64,000 bases of DNA from Psychrobacter sp. WY6 (GTDB lineage: Bacteria; Pseudomonadota; Gammaproteobacteria; Pseudomonadales; Moraxellaceae): NCBI RefSeq assembly GCF_018448495.1, contig NZ_CP049902.1:1426001-1490000 (forward strand), read 5' to 3'. Position numbers and translations under genes: made by a program. The notes under the pieces were generated by a model. The model saw nothing but the letters and a program-made list of their open reading frames with translations. It ran no database searches and was not told the DNA's origin. This document shows positions 30,382 to 42,198 of this stretch, piece by piece. Every line of letters starts with the position of its first letter. The first letter of the stretch is position 1.

Positions 30382-31350
30382 ATGGCCTCTGTACCCGATA
30401 TGGTAAAAAAGCCGCCGACACGTATTGCGGTAATTTTTCCTGGTCAAGGATCGCAAGTAGTCGGGATGACTAGTGAGCTTGCTGAAATCTATCCAGAGAT
30501 TCTCGATACCTTTACTGAAGCTAGCGCCGCGCTTGGTGAAGACTTATGGGCAATCTGTCAAAATGAAGAAAAACTCAACCAAACACAGTATACTCAGCCA
30601 GCATTACTGACGGCGAGCATTGCCATTTGGCGTATCTTAAAACAAAAAATAAATACAGCGCCTTGTTATTTAGCGGGTCATTCTCTAGGTGAGTACAGTG
30701 CGCTTTGTGCGGCTGAAGTCATATCGCTTGCTGATGCGGTTAAATTGGTACATAAGCGCGGTCAGTTGATGCAAGAAGCCGTTGTAGGTGTCGATACTGC
30801 CATGGCAGCAGTGTTAGGGCTTGAGGACAATCGAGTAGAAAACTTGTGTGAGCAAGCGACTGAACATGTCGAAGGTGCCATTGTAGGTGCAGCCAACTTT
30901 AATAGTCCAGGACAAGTGGTGATATCGGGTAATGCTGCTGGTGTGAATGCCGTTATTGATAAAGTGCAAAACACTGGCAAAAAATCTATCCCGCTAAAGG
31001 TCAGCGTACCATCACATTGCGCGCTTATGGAGCCAGCCAGTAGTGCATTGGCTGAGATTCTGGCAGAAATAAAATTTGATCAAGCGACGATTCCTGTTAT
31101 CCAAAATCGACATGCGCGTGTCGAGAGCAGTGCGGTCGGTATCAAGCAGGCATTAACGGAGCAATTAAGCCAACCAGTATTATGGTCAAAAACCATGCAA
31201 GAGCTGGCTGACAAGCAAATTAATATTTTAATCGAATGTGGCAGTGGTAATGTATTGAGCAACTTGGCGAAGCGCCAAGCACAGCCAATTACGAGCTATC
31301 CTACTGACAAGCCCGCTCGTCTTGATAAATTAATGGAGGTGTTATCATGA
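30382..31350 (+). CDS. fabD: Malonyl-CoA:ACP transacylase
   Basis: Transfers malonyl from CoA to acyl carrier protein, supplying chain-extension units for fatty acid synthesis. 322 residues from the ATG at 30382. It has the oxyanion motif FPGQGSQ, the nucleophile Ser101 in GHSLGEYSAL, and the His-containing VPSHCALM. The stop overlaps the fabG start by four bases, so the two are coupled. Confidence 0.97.
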   Translation: MASVPDMVKKPPTRIAVIFPGQGSQVVGMTSELAEIYPEILDTFTEASAALGEDLWAICQNEEKLNQTQYTQPALLTASIAIWRILKQKINTAPCYLAGHSLGEYSALCAAEVISLADAVKLVHKRGQLMQEAVVGVDTAMAAVLGLEDNRVENLCEQATEHVEGAIVGAANFNSPGQVVISGNAAGVNAVIDKVQNTGKKSIPLKVSVPSHCALMEPASSALAEILAEIKFDQATIPVIQNRHARVESSAVGIKQALTEQLSQPVLWSKTMQELADKQINILIECGSGNVLSNLAKRQAQPITSYPTDKPARLDKLMEVLS

Positions 31351-32073
31351 GTCGTACGATTACTCTAGTGACAGGTGCTAGCCGTGGTATTGGTAAAGCC
31401 GTTGCCAAACGTTTCGCCAAAGAAGGACATTTTGTTATTGGTACAGCCACTACGGAAAAAGGTGCTGAGCTGATTGATGGTTATCTCCACGATAGTGGCG
31501 GTATTGGACGTGTTTTAGACGTGCGTGATACCGCACAAATTGATAAGCTGTTTGAAGAGATTGAGAGCGTCTACGGCGCAGTACAAGTCTTGGTCAATAA
31601 TGCAGGTATCACCCAAGATGGTCTGCTGATGCGTATGAAAGATGACGACTGGGAAAATGTTATCGATACCAATTTGACGTCGGTATACCGTATGAGTAAA
31701 CGTGCTGTGCGCGGTATGATGAAAGCACGCCGTGGTCGCATCATCAATATAACCTCTGTCGTTGCGCAAATGGGTAATGCAGGTCAGTCTAACTATGCGG
31801 CGACCAAAGCAGGTGTTGAAGGGTTCAGCCGTACGCTCGCGCGTGAAATTGGCTCACGACAAGTGACGATCAATTGCGTAGCCCCTGGTTTGATCGAAAC
31901 GGATATGACGGACGAGCTTGATGAGCGCCTATTGAACTCTATGCTAGACGCTGTACCTATCAGTCGCCTTGGACAGCCAGAAGACATTGCCGCCGCCGTA
32001 CATTTCTTAGCCAGCGATGAGGCCAGTTATCACAGGCGCAGTTATTCCTGTCAATGGTGGTATGTATATGTAG
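31347..32073 (+). CDS. fabG: 3-oxoacyl-ACP reductase (frame break)
   Basis: NADPH-dependent short-chain dehydrogenase that performs the first reduction in fatty acid elongation. It has TGASRGIG (cofactor), NNAGIT, catalytic Ser-Tyr-Lys (NITSVV, YAATKAG) and IETDMT. The frame breaks near 32028 (GTTATCACAGG, one TA unit short), after which ITGAVIPVNGGMYM ends at 32073. Corrected length is 242 residues. Confidence 0.96.
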
Positions 32074-32167
32074 GTGATAAATAAGTGTTACACAGTTATA
32101 ATAAAAAACTCTGTGCACGAGTGTAAACTATAATAAAGGGTGTTATAATGACGGATACTTTTATGTC

Positions 32168-32193
32168 AAAGCCCTGTATTATAGCAGGGCTTT
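32168..32193 (+). terminator. Hairpin after fabG
   Basis: A 9-bp stem (AAAGCCCTG with CAGGGCTTT) and 8-base loop; only a short T run. It separates fabG from acpP, which presumably has its own promoter. Confidence 0.6.
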
Positions 32194-32354
32194 ACTAGAC
32201 ATCCGTCAAAACGTATAACCAGCTATAAATAAGTTACAAAGTACTCAGATAGCTGTGCTAATCTGAAGATATGATTTTATATACAATTCTGTAGAGCCTA
32301 ATGATAGGACTATGGTGATTTGCCAAAATAATAGATCAAAAAGGAGAAATCTAC

Positions 32355-32591
32355 ATGAGTAATGATACCGAGCTAAGAGTTAAAGCTGCAGTAGCTGAGC
32401 AATTGGGTATGAATGTTGAAGATATCAACAATGATGCATCATTTATGGAAGACTTAGGTGCAGATTCGTTAGACCTAGTCGAATTGGTTATGTCATTTGA
32501 AAGTGACTTTGGCATTACCATTCCTGATGAAGATTCAGCAGAATTAACGACTGTTCAAAAAGCGATTGATTATGTACAAGCGCAGCTATAA
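32355..32591 (+). CDS. acpP: Acyl carrier protein
   Basis: Carries growing fatty acyl chains on a phosphopantetheine arm attached to Ser38 in the motif [12 protein letters not shown]. 78 residues, highly acidic, complete. GGAG lies upstream of the ATG. fabF, which often follows, is absent; a strong terminator follows instead. Confidence 0.98.
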   Translation: MSNDTELRVKAAVAEQLGMNVEDINNDASFMEDLGADSLDLVELVMSFESDFGITIPDEDSAELTTVQKAIDYVQAQL

Positions 32592-32892
32592 TTAGCTAGT
32601 GGCTTAGCGAGTTATTTTAGCCGCCTATCTGTAGAGATAGGCGGTTTTTTTATGTTCTTAATTTGCCATGGCGACAGGTAGTTATGTGACTAATCAATAC
32701 GTTAACATAAGCTACGCCAAATCAACATTACTCAACATACTATTACTATCTACCTCACCTATCTTTGTCTATACTCACAATGGTAAGCAGTAACAAAGTG
32801 TAGTTATATATAAAGTGTGGTTATATACGAATGTATATGCCATTAAAAAATAATGATCAATAATAAATAACAATATTTAAGGGAGTATGTAA
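32592..32892 (+). terminator. Strong terminator after acpP, then kbp leader
   Basis: At 32621-32651 there is a 10-bp stem (CCGCCTATCT with AGATAGGCGG), a 4-base loop and seven T. The remaining 240 bases up to kbp are AT-rich, with no gene seen. Confidence 0.9.
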
Positions 32893-33402
32893 ATGGGTAT
32901 GTTCAGTTTTGCAAAAGATATCGGTGATAAAATTTTCAATCGTGATGACGCCAAACACGATGCCAAGTCAGAAACTAAAGCAGACGCCAATACGCCAGTA
33001 CAGAGTAGCGAACCTTCTGCGCAATCAGTTGCCAATATTTTACTTCGTCGTATTCAACAGCAGAATCTTAATATTAGCGATTTGAAAATCAAGTATAACG
33101 GCTCAACAGATACTGCAGAAATCAGCGGTAAAGCTAAAACGCAAGCAGACCGCGAAAAAGCGATTATCGCCATTGGTAATGTACAAAACGTGGCCAAGGT
33201 AATCGATAATATTGATATCGAAGAAGATGCGCCTGAGTCAACGATGTATACAGTGAAATCTGGTGATAGCTTGTCTAAGATCGCAAAAGAGGTTTATGGT
33301 TCAGCGGATGATTATATGAAAATCTTTGAAGCCAATAAGCCGATGCTATCTAGCCCTGATAAGATTTATCCTGGTCAAGTACTGCGTATTCCTAAGCCAT
33401 AA
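32893..33402 (+). CDS. kbp: Potassium-binding protein Kbp (BON + LysM)
   Basis: 169 residues. After a charged, Ala/Lys-rich linker comes a BON domain (about residues 40-110) and a C-terminal LysM domain (MYTVKSGDSLSKIAKEVYGS to YPGQVLRIPKP). This is the architecture of E. coli YgaU/Kbp, a cytoplasmic K+-binding sensor. There is no signal peptide, in agreement with that location. The ribosome-binding site GGGAG lies upstream. Confidence 0.92.
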   Translation: MGMFSFAKDIGDKIFNRDDAKHDAKSETKADANTPVQSSEPSAQSVANILLRRIQQQNLNISDLKIKYNGSTDTAEISGKAKTQADREKAIIAIGNVQNVAKVIDNIDIEEDAPESTMYTVKSGDSLSKIAKEVYGSADDYMKIFEANKPMLSSPDKIYPGQVLRIPKP

Positions 33403-33444
33403 TAGGCTTTTGAACTGTCAGAGATATGTGCGAAAAAAATAAAG

Positions 33445-33479
33445 AATGCCTCTTACTATAATAAGAGGCATTTTTTTGG
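33445..33479. terminator. Bidirectional terminator kbp / queG
   Basis: An 11-bp stem (AATGCCTCTTA with TAAGAGGCATT), 6-base loop and seven T on the plus strand; the minus strand also has a T-rich flank. It lies between convergent genes. Confidence 0.9.
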
Positions 33480-33503
33480 CATATAGAAATATAAACTTAA
33501 GAT

Positions 33504-34734
33504 TTAGAGATTTTTTAACTTCTCGTACTGTTCAGCTATGGCCCAATTGATATGTACATCGAGCATTTCGTTATGTACGCCCAACTTTGATTGTAACTGA
33601 GTAATGGTTTCTTCATTACCATTAGCATTTCCAAGACCAATCGCGATATTACGCAAAAAGTTCACATAGCCTGTGCGTCTAAGCGGGCTGCCTTCAGTTT
33701 TTTTCATAAATTCAGCTTCTTGCCATTGCCACAGCTCAAGCAAACTGCTGCTATCAAGGTTATGCCGTGGTGCGAAATCCTCTACAGGTGTAAGATTGGC
33801 GTAGCGATTCCAAGGACAGATAAGTTGACAGTCGTCACAGCCAAAGATGCGATTACCAATCGCGCGGCGGTATTTTATATCAATAATACCGTCGTGCTCG
33901 ATAGTAAGGTAGGAGATACAAGCTGAAGCATTGAGCTCATAGGGCGACAATCGCTTGAGTAGGACAGATGTCGATACAAGCGCTACAACTGCCGCAATGC
34001 TCTTTGACCGGTTTGTCATCAGGTAATTCGAGGCTAATAAATAGCTCACCCAATACAAAAAATGAACCCGCTTGCTTGTTGATTAATAAGGTATGCTTTC
34101 CTGTCCAGCCAAGACCAGCAGCATCGGCAATGGGTCGCTCGAAAATAGGAGCAGAGTCGCTAAAAGGCCTAAAAATAAAATCTTGCTCTGAACCTATATT
34201 GAGGTGTTGCCACTCAGGAAGCATGGCTTCTATCTTTAGTGCCAATTGCTTCAAACGACTGCGCATCGTTTTATGATAGTCGCGTCCTCTGGCATAACGA
34301 GCGATGATGCCTTGATTGGGGTAGTCATTGTCAGTGATCGTACGTGGAGTTGGTGCTTGAGTCAGGTAATCCATACGGACACTGATGATGGTTTTTGCTC
34401 CTTCTACCAGTTGGTCAGGATTTGCCCGCAGTTCATGGTTGTTATGCATAAACTGCAGTTGTCCCTCATAGCCTTTATCGAGCCATTGTTGCAATTGTAC
34501 AATCTGCTTAGCAAATAAAGGGTGATGCACCGATAAAAACCCACAGTCGGCAAACCCTAAAGCCTGTGCTTGGTCTTTAATCCATTGTTTGACATCTGCT
34601 GTGGTGGTAAATGTTGGGCTATTATTCACATTAATTTTTTTTTCGGACGCAGGCTTAGGTTCAGAAGAGATTTTCTTAGCTGATTTCTGCTGGGTTGAAG
34701 AGATAGGCAAGTTTACTTTAGGAAGATTATTCAT
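33504..34734 (-). CDS. queG: Epoxyqueuosine reductase (frame break)
   Basis: Last step of queuosine synthesis in tRNA: reduces epoxyqueuosine using cobalamin and two 4Fe-4S clusters. Cluster motifs CGSCSACIDICPT and FGCDDCQLICPWN are present, as is GWTGKHTLLI. The first 50 residues are a Lys/Ser-rich extension. The frame breaks near 33945, probably by loss of a CG unit (ATTGTCGCCCTATG). About 410 residues. Divergent from nnr, its common neighbour. Confidence 0.94.
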
Positions 34735-34923
34735 GTGTGACAGTAGGCGATAGAGTGAATATCGATATAATAAGCCAGTGAGCTAAGAGCGCAAGTATAA
34801 AAGCAAATAATTTCACATTCATATTGATACATACGTTGATGTAAGCGTTTGCTCTGATGCTAAATGATAGTAATCATATCTCAATAAAATAAAAAATCAG
34901 CAAAAAATACTCAAGGATTAGTT

Positions 34924-36663
34924 ATGAAAAATCAGACCAATTTATTACCTATAAAAAGTACAAAACCTATCCCGTTATATAGCAGTGAACAACTCTATGC
35001 GATGGAGCAAGCATGGTTTGTAGAGGGGCATGATAGTTTTGGGTTGATGAAACAAGCAGCCTGGCAAATGGCGCAACACATAGAGCAATTATATGAACAA
35101 AAACAATTAAACATATATCCATCAGCCACTACTTATGTGCCTCGTCGTCATATGCGCCAGCATCGAGTGAGCATTTGGGTTGGAAAGGGTAATAATGGTG
35201 GCGACGGTTGGCTCATTGCTTATTACTTACAGCAAATGGGTTGGCAGGTACAAGTGGTGACAGTTGGTTTTGAGAGTGATGATTTTGATACCAATGACAC
35301 AACTGTATTCTCCGACGCACAAAAAGCCCTAAAAGAGGCGCTATTGGCTAATTGCCCTTATCAACGCTTTGAAAATAGTGCTTGTGAGCTAGAAGAAGGA
35401 GTAGATGGTAATCTGCAAGCCGATGTTTATATTGATGCACTGTTTGGTATTGGACTGGATCGTGCGCCTACAGGTGTTTATAAAACAGCCATTAGCACTT
35501 TTAATAAGTTATCTGAACGAAATAGTACCTTGGCCATTGCGGTTGATATTCCAAGTGGTTTGGTGGCTTCGACTGGCGAAGTGTTTGAGCATGTGGCTAT
35601 ACAGGCTGATATAACGCTATGCTTAATTACACGGAAATTCGGTTTGCATACCAAAGATGGTATGGATCATAGCGGCAAGGTAGTTGATATACCGCTGATA
35701 CCTTATGCAATAAACGATAAAAGATTCATGCCAGTAGCAAAACTGATTACTACTGCATATGGTCTAAGTCCTCGCCGTCAAAATAGCTACAAAGGGAGCT
35801 ATGGTCATGTACTGATTATTGGCGGTAATCGTATCGATGGCTCACAAGGTATGGGCGGCGCTGCGATATTGTCTGCTTCGAGCTCGATGGCGGCAGGAGC
35901 GGGTAAAATTACAGTTGCTTGCCATGAGGCTTTTCATAGCGCCCTATTAACTTCGCTACCAGATGCAATGACGATCAATTTGCATGATGTGGATGGAGTG
36001 CAGGAGTTAATTAAGTCAGCCACTGCGATTGCGATTGGTATGGGGCTTGGTCGTGATGAAAAAGCAAAAGTGTTATTTATAAAGTATCTACAAACTGCGA
36101 TGACAGCTAAAAAGGCAATAGTGATTGATGCTGATGGACTTTATCATTTGGCATCATTGCAATTAGAGCATCATGAATTGGTCAGTCAGCTGCGAGAATA
36201 TAGCGTTAATCATCAAGTTTGTTTGACACCGCACAGTGGCGAAACTGCTAGATTACTGAATAAGAGAATCAGTGAGGTGGAAAGCGATAGACTACAAGCG
36301 ATAAAACAGTGCGCTATAACTTATGGTGGTGAATGGGTGCTAAAAGGCGCAGGTTCTTTGATATTAGAGCAGGGCTTAGATGAGCACCACGTTTATGTTT
36401 GTGCTGCCGGTAATGCGGGTATGGCGACGGCTGGCATGGGTGATGTGTTATCCGGTGTCATTGCTGGTCTGCTAGCACAACAAGATTTATCATCAGGAAT
36501 GCAAAGCTTGCATCAAGCGGTTGTTATACATGGATTAGCAGGGGATACGCTGGTCAATCAAAGTAATAATACGTTATTGGTTGGACAACGAGGACTACAA
36601 GCTCAGGATATGCTAGCAGCCATTCGTCATGTGATGCAGCTATTGATTAACGTCTATAATTAG
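34924..36663 (+). CDS. nnr: Bifunctional NAD(P)H-hydrate epimerase / dehydratase
   Basis: Repairs hydrated NAD(P)H: the N-terminal YjeF epimerase domain interconverts the epimers (GKGNNGGDGW, DALFGIGLDR, AVDIPSGL), and the C-terminal ribokinase-like domain dehydrates the S form with ADP (KGSYGHVLIIGG, LTPHSGETARLL, GNAGMATAGMGDVLSG). 579 residues, somewhat longer than E. coli NnrD/E (515) owing to insertions in the N-terminal domain. AAGGA lies 6 bases before the ATG. Confidence 0.95.
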   Translation: MKNQTNLLPIKSTKPIPLYSSEQLYAMEQAWFVEGHDSFGLMKQAAWQMAQHIEQLYEQKQLNIYPSATTYVPRRHMRQHRVSIWVGKGNNGGDGWLIAYYLQQMGWQVQVVTVGFESDDFDTNDTTVFSDAQKALKEALLANCPYQRFENSACELEEGVDGNLQADVYIDALFGIGLDRAPTGVYKTAISTFNKLSERNSTLAIAVDIPSGLVASTGEVFEHVAIQADITLCLITRKFGLHTKDGMDHSGKVVDIPLIPYAINDKRFMPVAKLITTAYGLSPRRQNSYKGSYGHVLIIGGNRIDGSQGMGGAAILSASSSMAAGAGKITVACHEAFHSALLTSLPDAMTINLHDVDGVQELIKSATAIAIGMGLGRDEKAKVLFIKYLQTAMTAKKAIVIDADGLYHLASLQLEHHELVSQLREYSVNHQVCLTPHSGETARLLNKRISEVESDRLQAIKQCAITYGGEWVLKGAGSLILEQGLDEHHVYVCAAGNAGMATAGMGDVLSGVIAGLLAQQDLSSGMQSLHQAVVIHGLAGDTLVNQSNNTLLVGQRGLQAQDMLAAIRHVMQLLINVYN

Positions 36664-36671
36664 CATTAAGC

Positions 36672-37169
36672 CTAGGTAGTTGAGTTACCACAATACTGAT
36701 CAATTGCCTGCTGTACGCGTTCACGTTTGAGCTCAATTTCACGACCATCTAAATATTGACGCTTGCCATTTGCATCCATCTCATAAATACGTCCGCCGAC
36801 ATTCAAGTTGGTCAAATTATTGCGGAGTGACTGGCAACGCTGTGCATTGGCTTGTGCTTCTTGTTCTTTAATCCGTGCTTCAAGCGCTGCAACTCTTTGC
36901 TCTTCTACGCTTTGAGTATTAGTACTTTGATTGGCATCTGTTTTGCCAGCCAATTGTCCTGCATTGCTTTGTCTGCCATCACTACGAAATTCAATCAGCT
37001 CAATGTTTTTACCATTTTGCGGCGCATGTTGGCTGTATTTGACTTCACCATGTGCACCAACAGATTTGTAAACTTGAATAGCATGACTGGCATTCATCGA
37101 CAGCATTAGCACATACGCAGTACTCATGAGCAGTTTGGTAGCAGTATTTATTTTAGACGCATATGCCAT
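36672..37169 (-). CDS. Secreted DUF4124 domain protein
   Basis: 165 residues with a cleavable signal peptide (hydrophobic about residues 12-27, ending NASHA). Next is a DUF4124 domain (QVYKSVGAHGEVKYSQHAP), then a coiled-coil region rich in Glu/Ala/Gln and a C-terminus with two Cys likely to form a disulphide in the periplasm. Function unknown. Convergent with nnr, only 8 bases apart. AGAGGA lies 8 bases before the ATG. Confidence 0.85.
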   Translation of the reverse strand: MAYASKINTATKLLMSTAYVLMLSMNASHAIQVYKSVGAHGEVKYSQHAPQNGKNIELIEFRSDGRQSNAGQLAGKTDANQSTNTQSVEEQRVAALEARIKEQEAQANAQRCQSLRNNLTNLNVGGRIYEMDANGKRQYLDGREIELKRERVQQAIDQYCGNSTT

Positions 37170-38027
37170 AGTAGCAATCCTCTCAAGGGGTAAAAAACAG
37201 ATGTGTATATATGTGTCAATATAACATTTAAGTGTTGGAATGGTACTAAAAATGTACCAGCTTTCGATTCTAACAAATAATCCTTATGAATGTATATTTA
37301 ATAACTAATAGTTAGGGATGGGCTTTAGAAGTTTTTCTTGACAATAGCTCACAAACCATCGAATATAATAGCAGTTGATTGGTCAGTGAGCGGCTTTTAT
37401 GATATTGCCGTGGCACTTGAAAATGAGGACGATAGGTTACTTATCAGTGGCTTACGCAGTTTTCGTTTCTTTGTGACAATGATATTGCAAAGATAGTAAT
37501 CATAACGATTGTTATCGATGACTTTATGTATTGTCTCCGGACTTATCTGTCTACAATGACTAAGATAAACTTATTATTTGAAATGCGCTAAGCGTGACTC
37601 TAGCGGTTGTATTAAACATGGAAAAATATTCAGCAATTAAATCTTTTTAATAAGCCTATCGTAAAATCTAACCATTTTACAAATTAGTATTGGCTGTGAG
37701 AGTGATTTAAATTGTGAATATCAATGCCTCTGTATAAATCAATCTGTTGTAAATGCTATCTGCTATTTATCAATAATAAGCTTCTTTTATAGATGCACGC
37801 GCATCTTGTCACTGTACATCGATAGACTCCTGCCATAAAACTGACCCTACTATATTGCTGTGTTTGAGTAGCCTGCTGTCTTATAAAACAGCGTTACTTA
37901 GAGATAGTGGGCACACATTCTTGATATGGATAAGGATTTGCAGCCATTTCTATAAGACGAACCATCTTGTGTAAATAGCGTGGTTTTCTCTTATAAATGA
38001 ACGCCAATTCTTGACAAAAAAAAGGTG
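37170..38027 (+). promoter_or_regulatory. Long region upstream of ilvB
   Basis: 858 bases without a recognisable gene. A consensus TTGACA at 37338-37343 is followed 17 bases later by GAATAT and, slightly further, by TATAAT (37364-37369), a possible promoter that would give a leader of over 600 bases. No leader peptide with clustered Ile/Val/Leu codons followed by a terminator was found, so attenuation is not supported. Confidence 0.4.
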
Positions 38028-39856
38028 ATGACAGTGACGCAAACCACGCAAAGTCCGAATATGACGGGACATACCCAAACGGGGAATGCCGCCAAAAATT
38101 TTGAAGAAAAGCAACAACGCCTCGCTGAGGGTAATGAGCAACCTATAATGCTATCTGGTGCTGAGATGTTGGTGCAATCACTGACTGATGAGGGCGTCAA
38201 ATATATTTTGGCTATCCAGGTGGTGCGGTTCTTCATATCTATGATGCTTTGTTTCAACAAGAGAATATCGAGCATGTTTTAGTACGTCATGAGCAAGCAG
38301 CCGGTCACATGGCAGATGCTTATTCGCGAGTCACAGGGCAGACGGTGTAGTATTAGCGACGTCAGGTCCAGGTGCTACTAATACCGTAACGGCTATCGCA
38401 ACAGCGTTTATGGATTCTGTGCCGATGGTGGTTATCGCAGGTCAGGTACCTAGCAGCCTAATTGGGGAAGATGCCTTCCAAGAAACAGATATGGTCGGTG
38501 TATCACGTCCTATCGTGAAGCATAGCTTTCAAGTGCGCCACGCTAGCGAAATCCCAATGATTGTCAAAAAAGCCTTTTATATTGCTCAGTCTGGACGCCC
38601 AGGTCCTGTAGTGATTGATGTGCCAAAAGATATGACTGCGCCAAGTGAAAAGTTTGCTTACGCTTATCCAGAAGAAGTGTTTATACGTTCGTATCAGCCG
38701 TCATTAAAAGGCCATAGTGGTCAGATTAAAAAAGCGGTTGAAACGCTGCTTGCTGCAAAGCGTCCGATTGTTTACTCTGGTGGTGGTGTTGTGTTAGGCA
38801 ATGCGCATAAAGAGCTTACTAATCTTGCGCACCGTTTAAATTTACCAGTAACCAATACATTAATGGGCTTGGGTGCGTTCCCTGGTTCTGATAGTCAGTT
38901 CTTGGGTATGCTCGGTATGCATGGCACTTATGAAGCCAATATGACCATGCATCATGCCGACGTCATCTTGGCAGTTGGCGCACGTTTTGATGACCGTGTC
39001 ACTAATAATGTCAAAAAATTCTGTCCAAATGCGACGATTATTCATATTGATATTGATCCTACCTCTATTTCAAAAACGATTAATGCGCATATTCCGATCG
39101 TGGGTGATGTCAAATCTGTCCTGACCGATATACTAGAGATTATCGGTGAAGATAAAGAGTTAGATCAACCAGCATTGTTGGATTGGTGGTCACAGATTAA
39201 TGAGTGGCGTAAGCGTCATGGCCTGCGTTATGACACCAGCACCGATAACGGCATTAAGCCCCAAGCGGTCGTTCAAGCTTTAGATAAAGTGACGAATAGT
39301 AACGCTATTATCACGAGTGACGTCGGTCAGCATCAGATGTTTGCAGCGCTTTATTATACCTATAATGAGCCGCGCCAATGGCTAAACTCAGGTGGTTTAG
39401 GAACGATGGGTGTTGGCTTGCCGTATGCGATGGCAGCCAAACTTGCTAACCCTGAGCGTGACGTGGTTTGTATTACGGGTGAAGGCTCTATTCAGATGAA
39501 TATTCAAGAGCTCTCAACCTGCTTACAATATAATTTGCCAGTTAAAATCTTAAATCTAAATAACGCCCAATTAGGCATGGTGAAGCAGTGGCAAGATATG
39601 CTGTATGAAGGTCGTCATGCCCATTCTTATATGAATTCACTACCACTTTGTCAAGCTCGCTGAAAGCTATGGTCACGTCGGCATCAAGATTACTGATCCT
39701 GCGACCATGGAAGCCCAGTTGGCGGAAGCCATGGCAATAACAGATAGATTGGTATTTATTGACGTTTATGTCGATCGTAACGAGCATGTATATCCAATGC
39801 AAATCGCTGGACAAGCGATGCGTGATATGTGGTTAACAAAAGGGGAGCGTACCTAA
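38028..39856 (+). CDS. ilvB: Acetolactate synthase large subunit (three frame breaks)
   Basis: Thiamine-diphosphate enzyme that condenses pyruvate with pyruvate or 2-oxobutyrate, the first common step to valine, leucine and isoleucine. Motifs: [17 protein letters not shown] (catalytic Glu), [11 protein letters not shown], and the TPP site [13 protein letters not shown]. The frame breaks near 38210 (ATTTTGGC lacks a T), 38345 (ACGGTGTAG lacks a G) and 39643 (CTACCACTTTG lacks two bases). The start is uncertain: ATG 38028 is very close to AAAGG, and GTG 38034 has better spacing. The stop overlaps ilvH (TAATG). Confidence 0.94.
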
Positions 39857-40350
39857 TGCAACAACATCTGATTTCGGTATTGATGGAAAACGAAGCGGGT
39901 TCGTTGTCGCGAGTGGTCGGTTTGTTCTCTCAACGTGGCTACAACATCGAAACTTTGAACGTTGCGCCAACAGACGATTCGAGTATTTCTCGCTTAACAT
40001 TGACCACTATTACATCACCTGAAAAAATAGAACAAATCACCAAGCAATTGCATAAATTGATTGAAGTGGTTAAAGTGCTTAATCTATCAGATACCGTACA
40101 CGTCGAACGTGAGTTGATGCTTATAAAAGTACGGGCGACGGGTGGCGTACGTGAAGAGATTAAACGCAGTGCCGATATTTTCCGTGCACAAATCGTTGAT
40201 GTAAACGCTAATCTATATACCATTCAAATCGTTGGTGACAAAGCCAAACTTGACGGCTTTATTGATGTGATTGGTCGTGAACGTATTATGGAAGTGGTGC
40301 GTTCGGGTGTGATTGGTATTGCACGCGGCGAAAAAACGCTCAGTTTATAA
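39856..40350 (+). CDS. ilvH: Acetolactate synthase small subunit
   Basis: Regulatory subunit that confers valine feedback inhibition. 164 residues from the ATG at 39856; the N-terminal ACT domain begins with ISVLMENEAGSLSRVVGLFS, and RELMLIKVRATGGVREEI follows. Intact. Translationally coupled to ilvB. Confidence 0.96.
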   Translation: MQQHLISVLMENEAGSLSRVVGLFSQRGYNIETLNVAPTDDSSISRLTLTTITSPEKIEQITKQLHKLIEVVKVLNLSDTVHVERELMLIKVRATGGVREEIKRSADIFRAQIVDVNANLYTIQIVGDKAKLDGFIDVIGRERIMEVVRSGVIGIARGEKTLSL

Positions 40351-40475
40351 TGGGTGCTTACTGTACTATTGTAGGTCAAATTATTTATTCAAACATTAAC
40401 ATAGCGCTTATCTCACCTATCACTTCGATAAGGTGATTATAATTTAAGTGTTTATTTATCCATGGCAAGCCATGA

Positions 40476-41512
<1,037 letters not shown>

Positions 41513-41550
41513 TTCAGTATTAAGAGATTAATCGCTGATATAGATCTAAG

Positions 41551-41585
41551 AGCCCATGCTATTACTTAATAGTGTGGGCTTTTTT
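41551..41585 (+). terminator. Intrinsic terminator after ilvC
   Basis: A 13-bp stem with two G-U pairs (AGCCCATGCTATT with AATAGTGTGGGCT), 4-base loop and T run. Confidence 0.9.
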
Positions 41586-41770
41586 AGTTTGCACTACTTT
41601 AGTGAAATTTTAACCACAATCGTTTTGGTGTTGGTTGAAAACGACCAATCGATGCCTCATATATCTAGCCTTCATTGATTTTTTTGAATATTCTTAGTGC
41701 AACCAATTGCTGGTTATCAAGACGATTGAGTTGCGCGTTCTCATTTTTTATAAATTATAGGTTGTGTGTT

Positions 41771-42198
41771 GTGCAAATATCTTATCCAGACTGGCTAACG
41801 CCGCAATTCGTATATATTACTCTTAGCGCTGTGGTAGCTGTTTTAATATGGATAGAAGGGGAGATGCTCAAAAAAACCGATGGCAAATTGCCTAAGTCTA
41901 AGTTTTTTCAAATCAGCTCACTTTTAGATACTTTGTGGTTCTTTATTTCCGTTGTCATATTATATGTGATTGACTTGACGCCACTAGCCATTACGGTACC
42001 TGCTGCTTATGGCATCTATACTACTACTTTGGATGGATATACGGGACGCGTTTACTAAAACGTAAAGGTATTCCTGATTCTCCTAAAGACTTGGTGATAC
42101 CTGCTAAATATATCGCCTATAGTCAGTCATTTTCGCTGATATTTTTTGCGCTTTGTTTGTTAGTATTAAGTTCACCGTGGTTACCGATATCTCAATGA
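41771..42198 (+). CDS. Unrecognised small membrane protein (frame break)
   Basis: I do not recognise a family. About 142 residues with four hydrophobic segments (FVYITLSAVVAVLIWI, LLDTLWFFISVVILYVI, LAITVPAAYGIY, SLIFFALCLLVLSS) and a basic loop (RLLKRKGIPDSPKD). The frame breaks near 42036, where ACTACTTTGG would need another T to give FGWIYGTRLL. The start is uncertain: GTG at 41771 lacks a strong ribosome-binding site. Confidence 0.6.

Noticed and set aside
37338-37495. Possible small coding frame upstream of ilvB (TTG start, about 50 codons)
   Set aside because: The translation looks somewhat protein-like, but there is no ribosome-binding site, the start overlaps a candidate promoter and no family is recognised.
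37600-38027. Attenuator with leader peptide for ilvBHC
   Set aside because: No short ORF rich in Ile, Val and Leu codons followed by terminator/antiterminator hairpins was found.
38028-39856. Programmed frameshifting in ilvB, etfA or mreC
   Set aside because: The breaks lack slippery heptamers with downstream structure and occur in many unrelated genes with the same indel pattern, so sequence error is simpler.
40413-40436. Hairpin between ilvH and ilvC
   Set aside because: The stem has a bulge, no T run follows and a TATAAT lies beside it; more likely incidental to a weak promoter.
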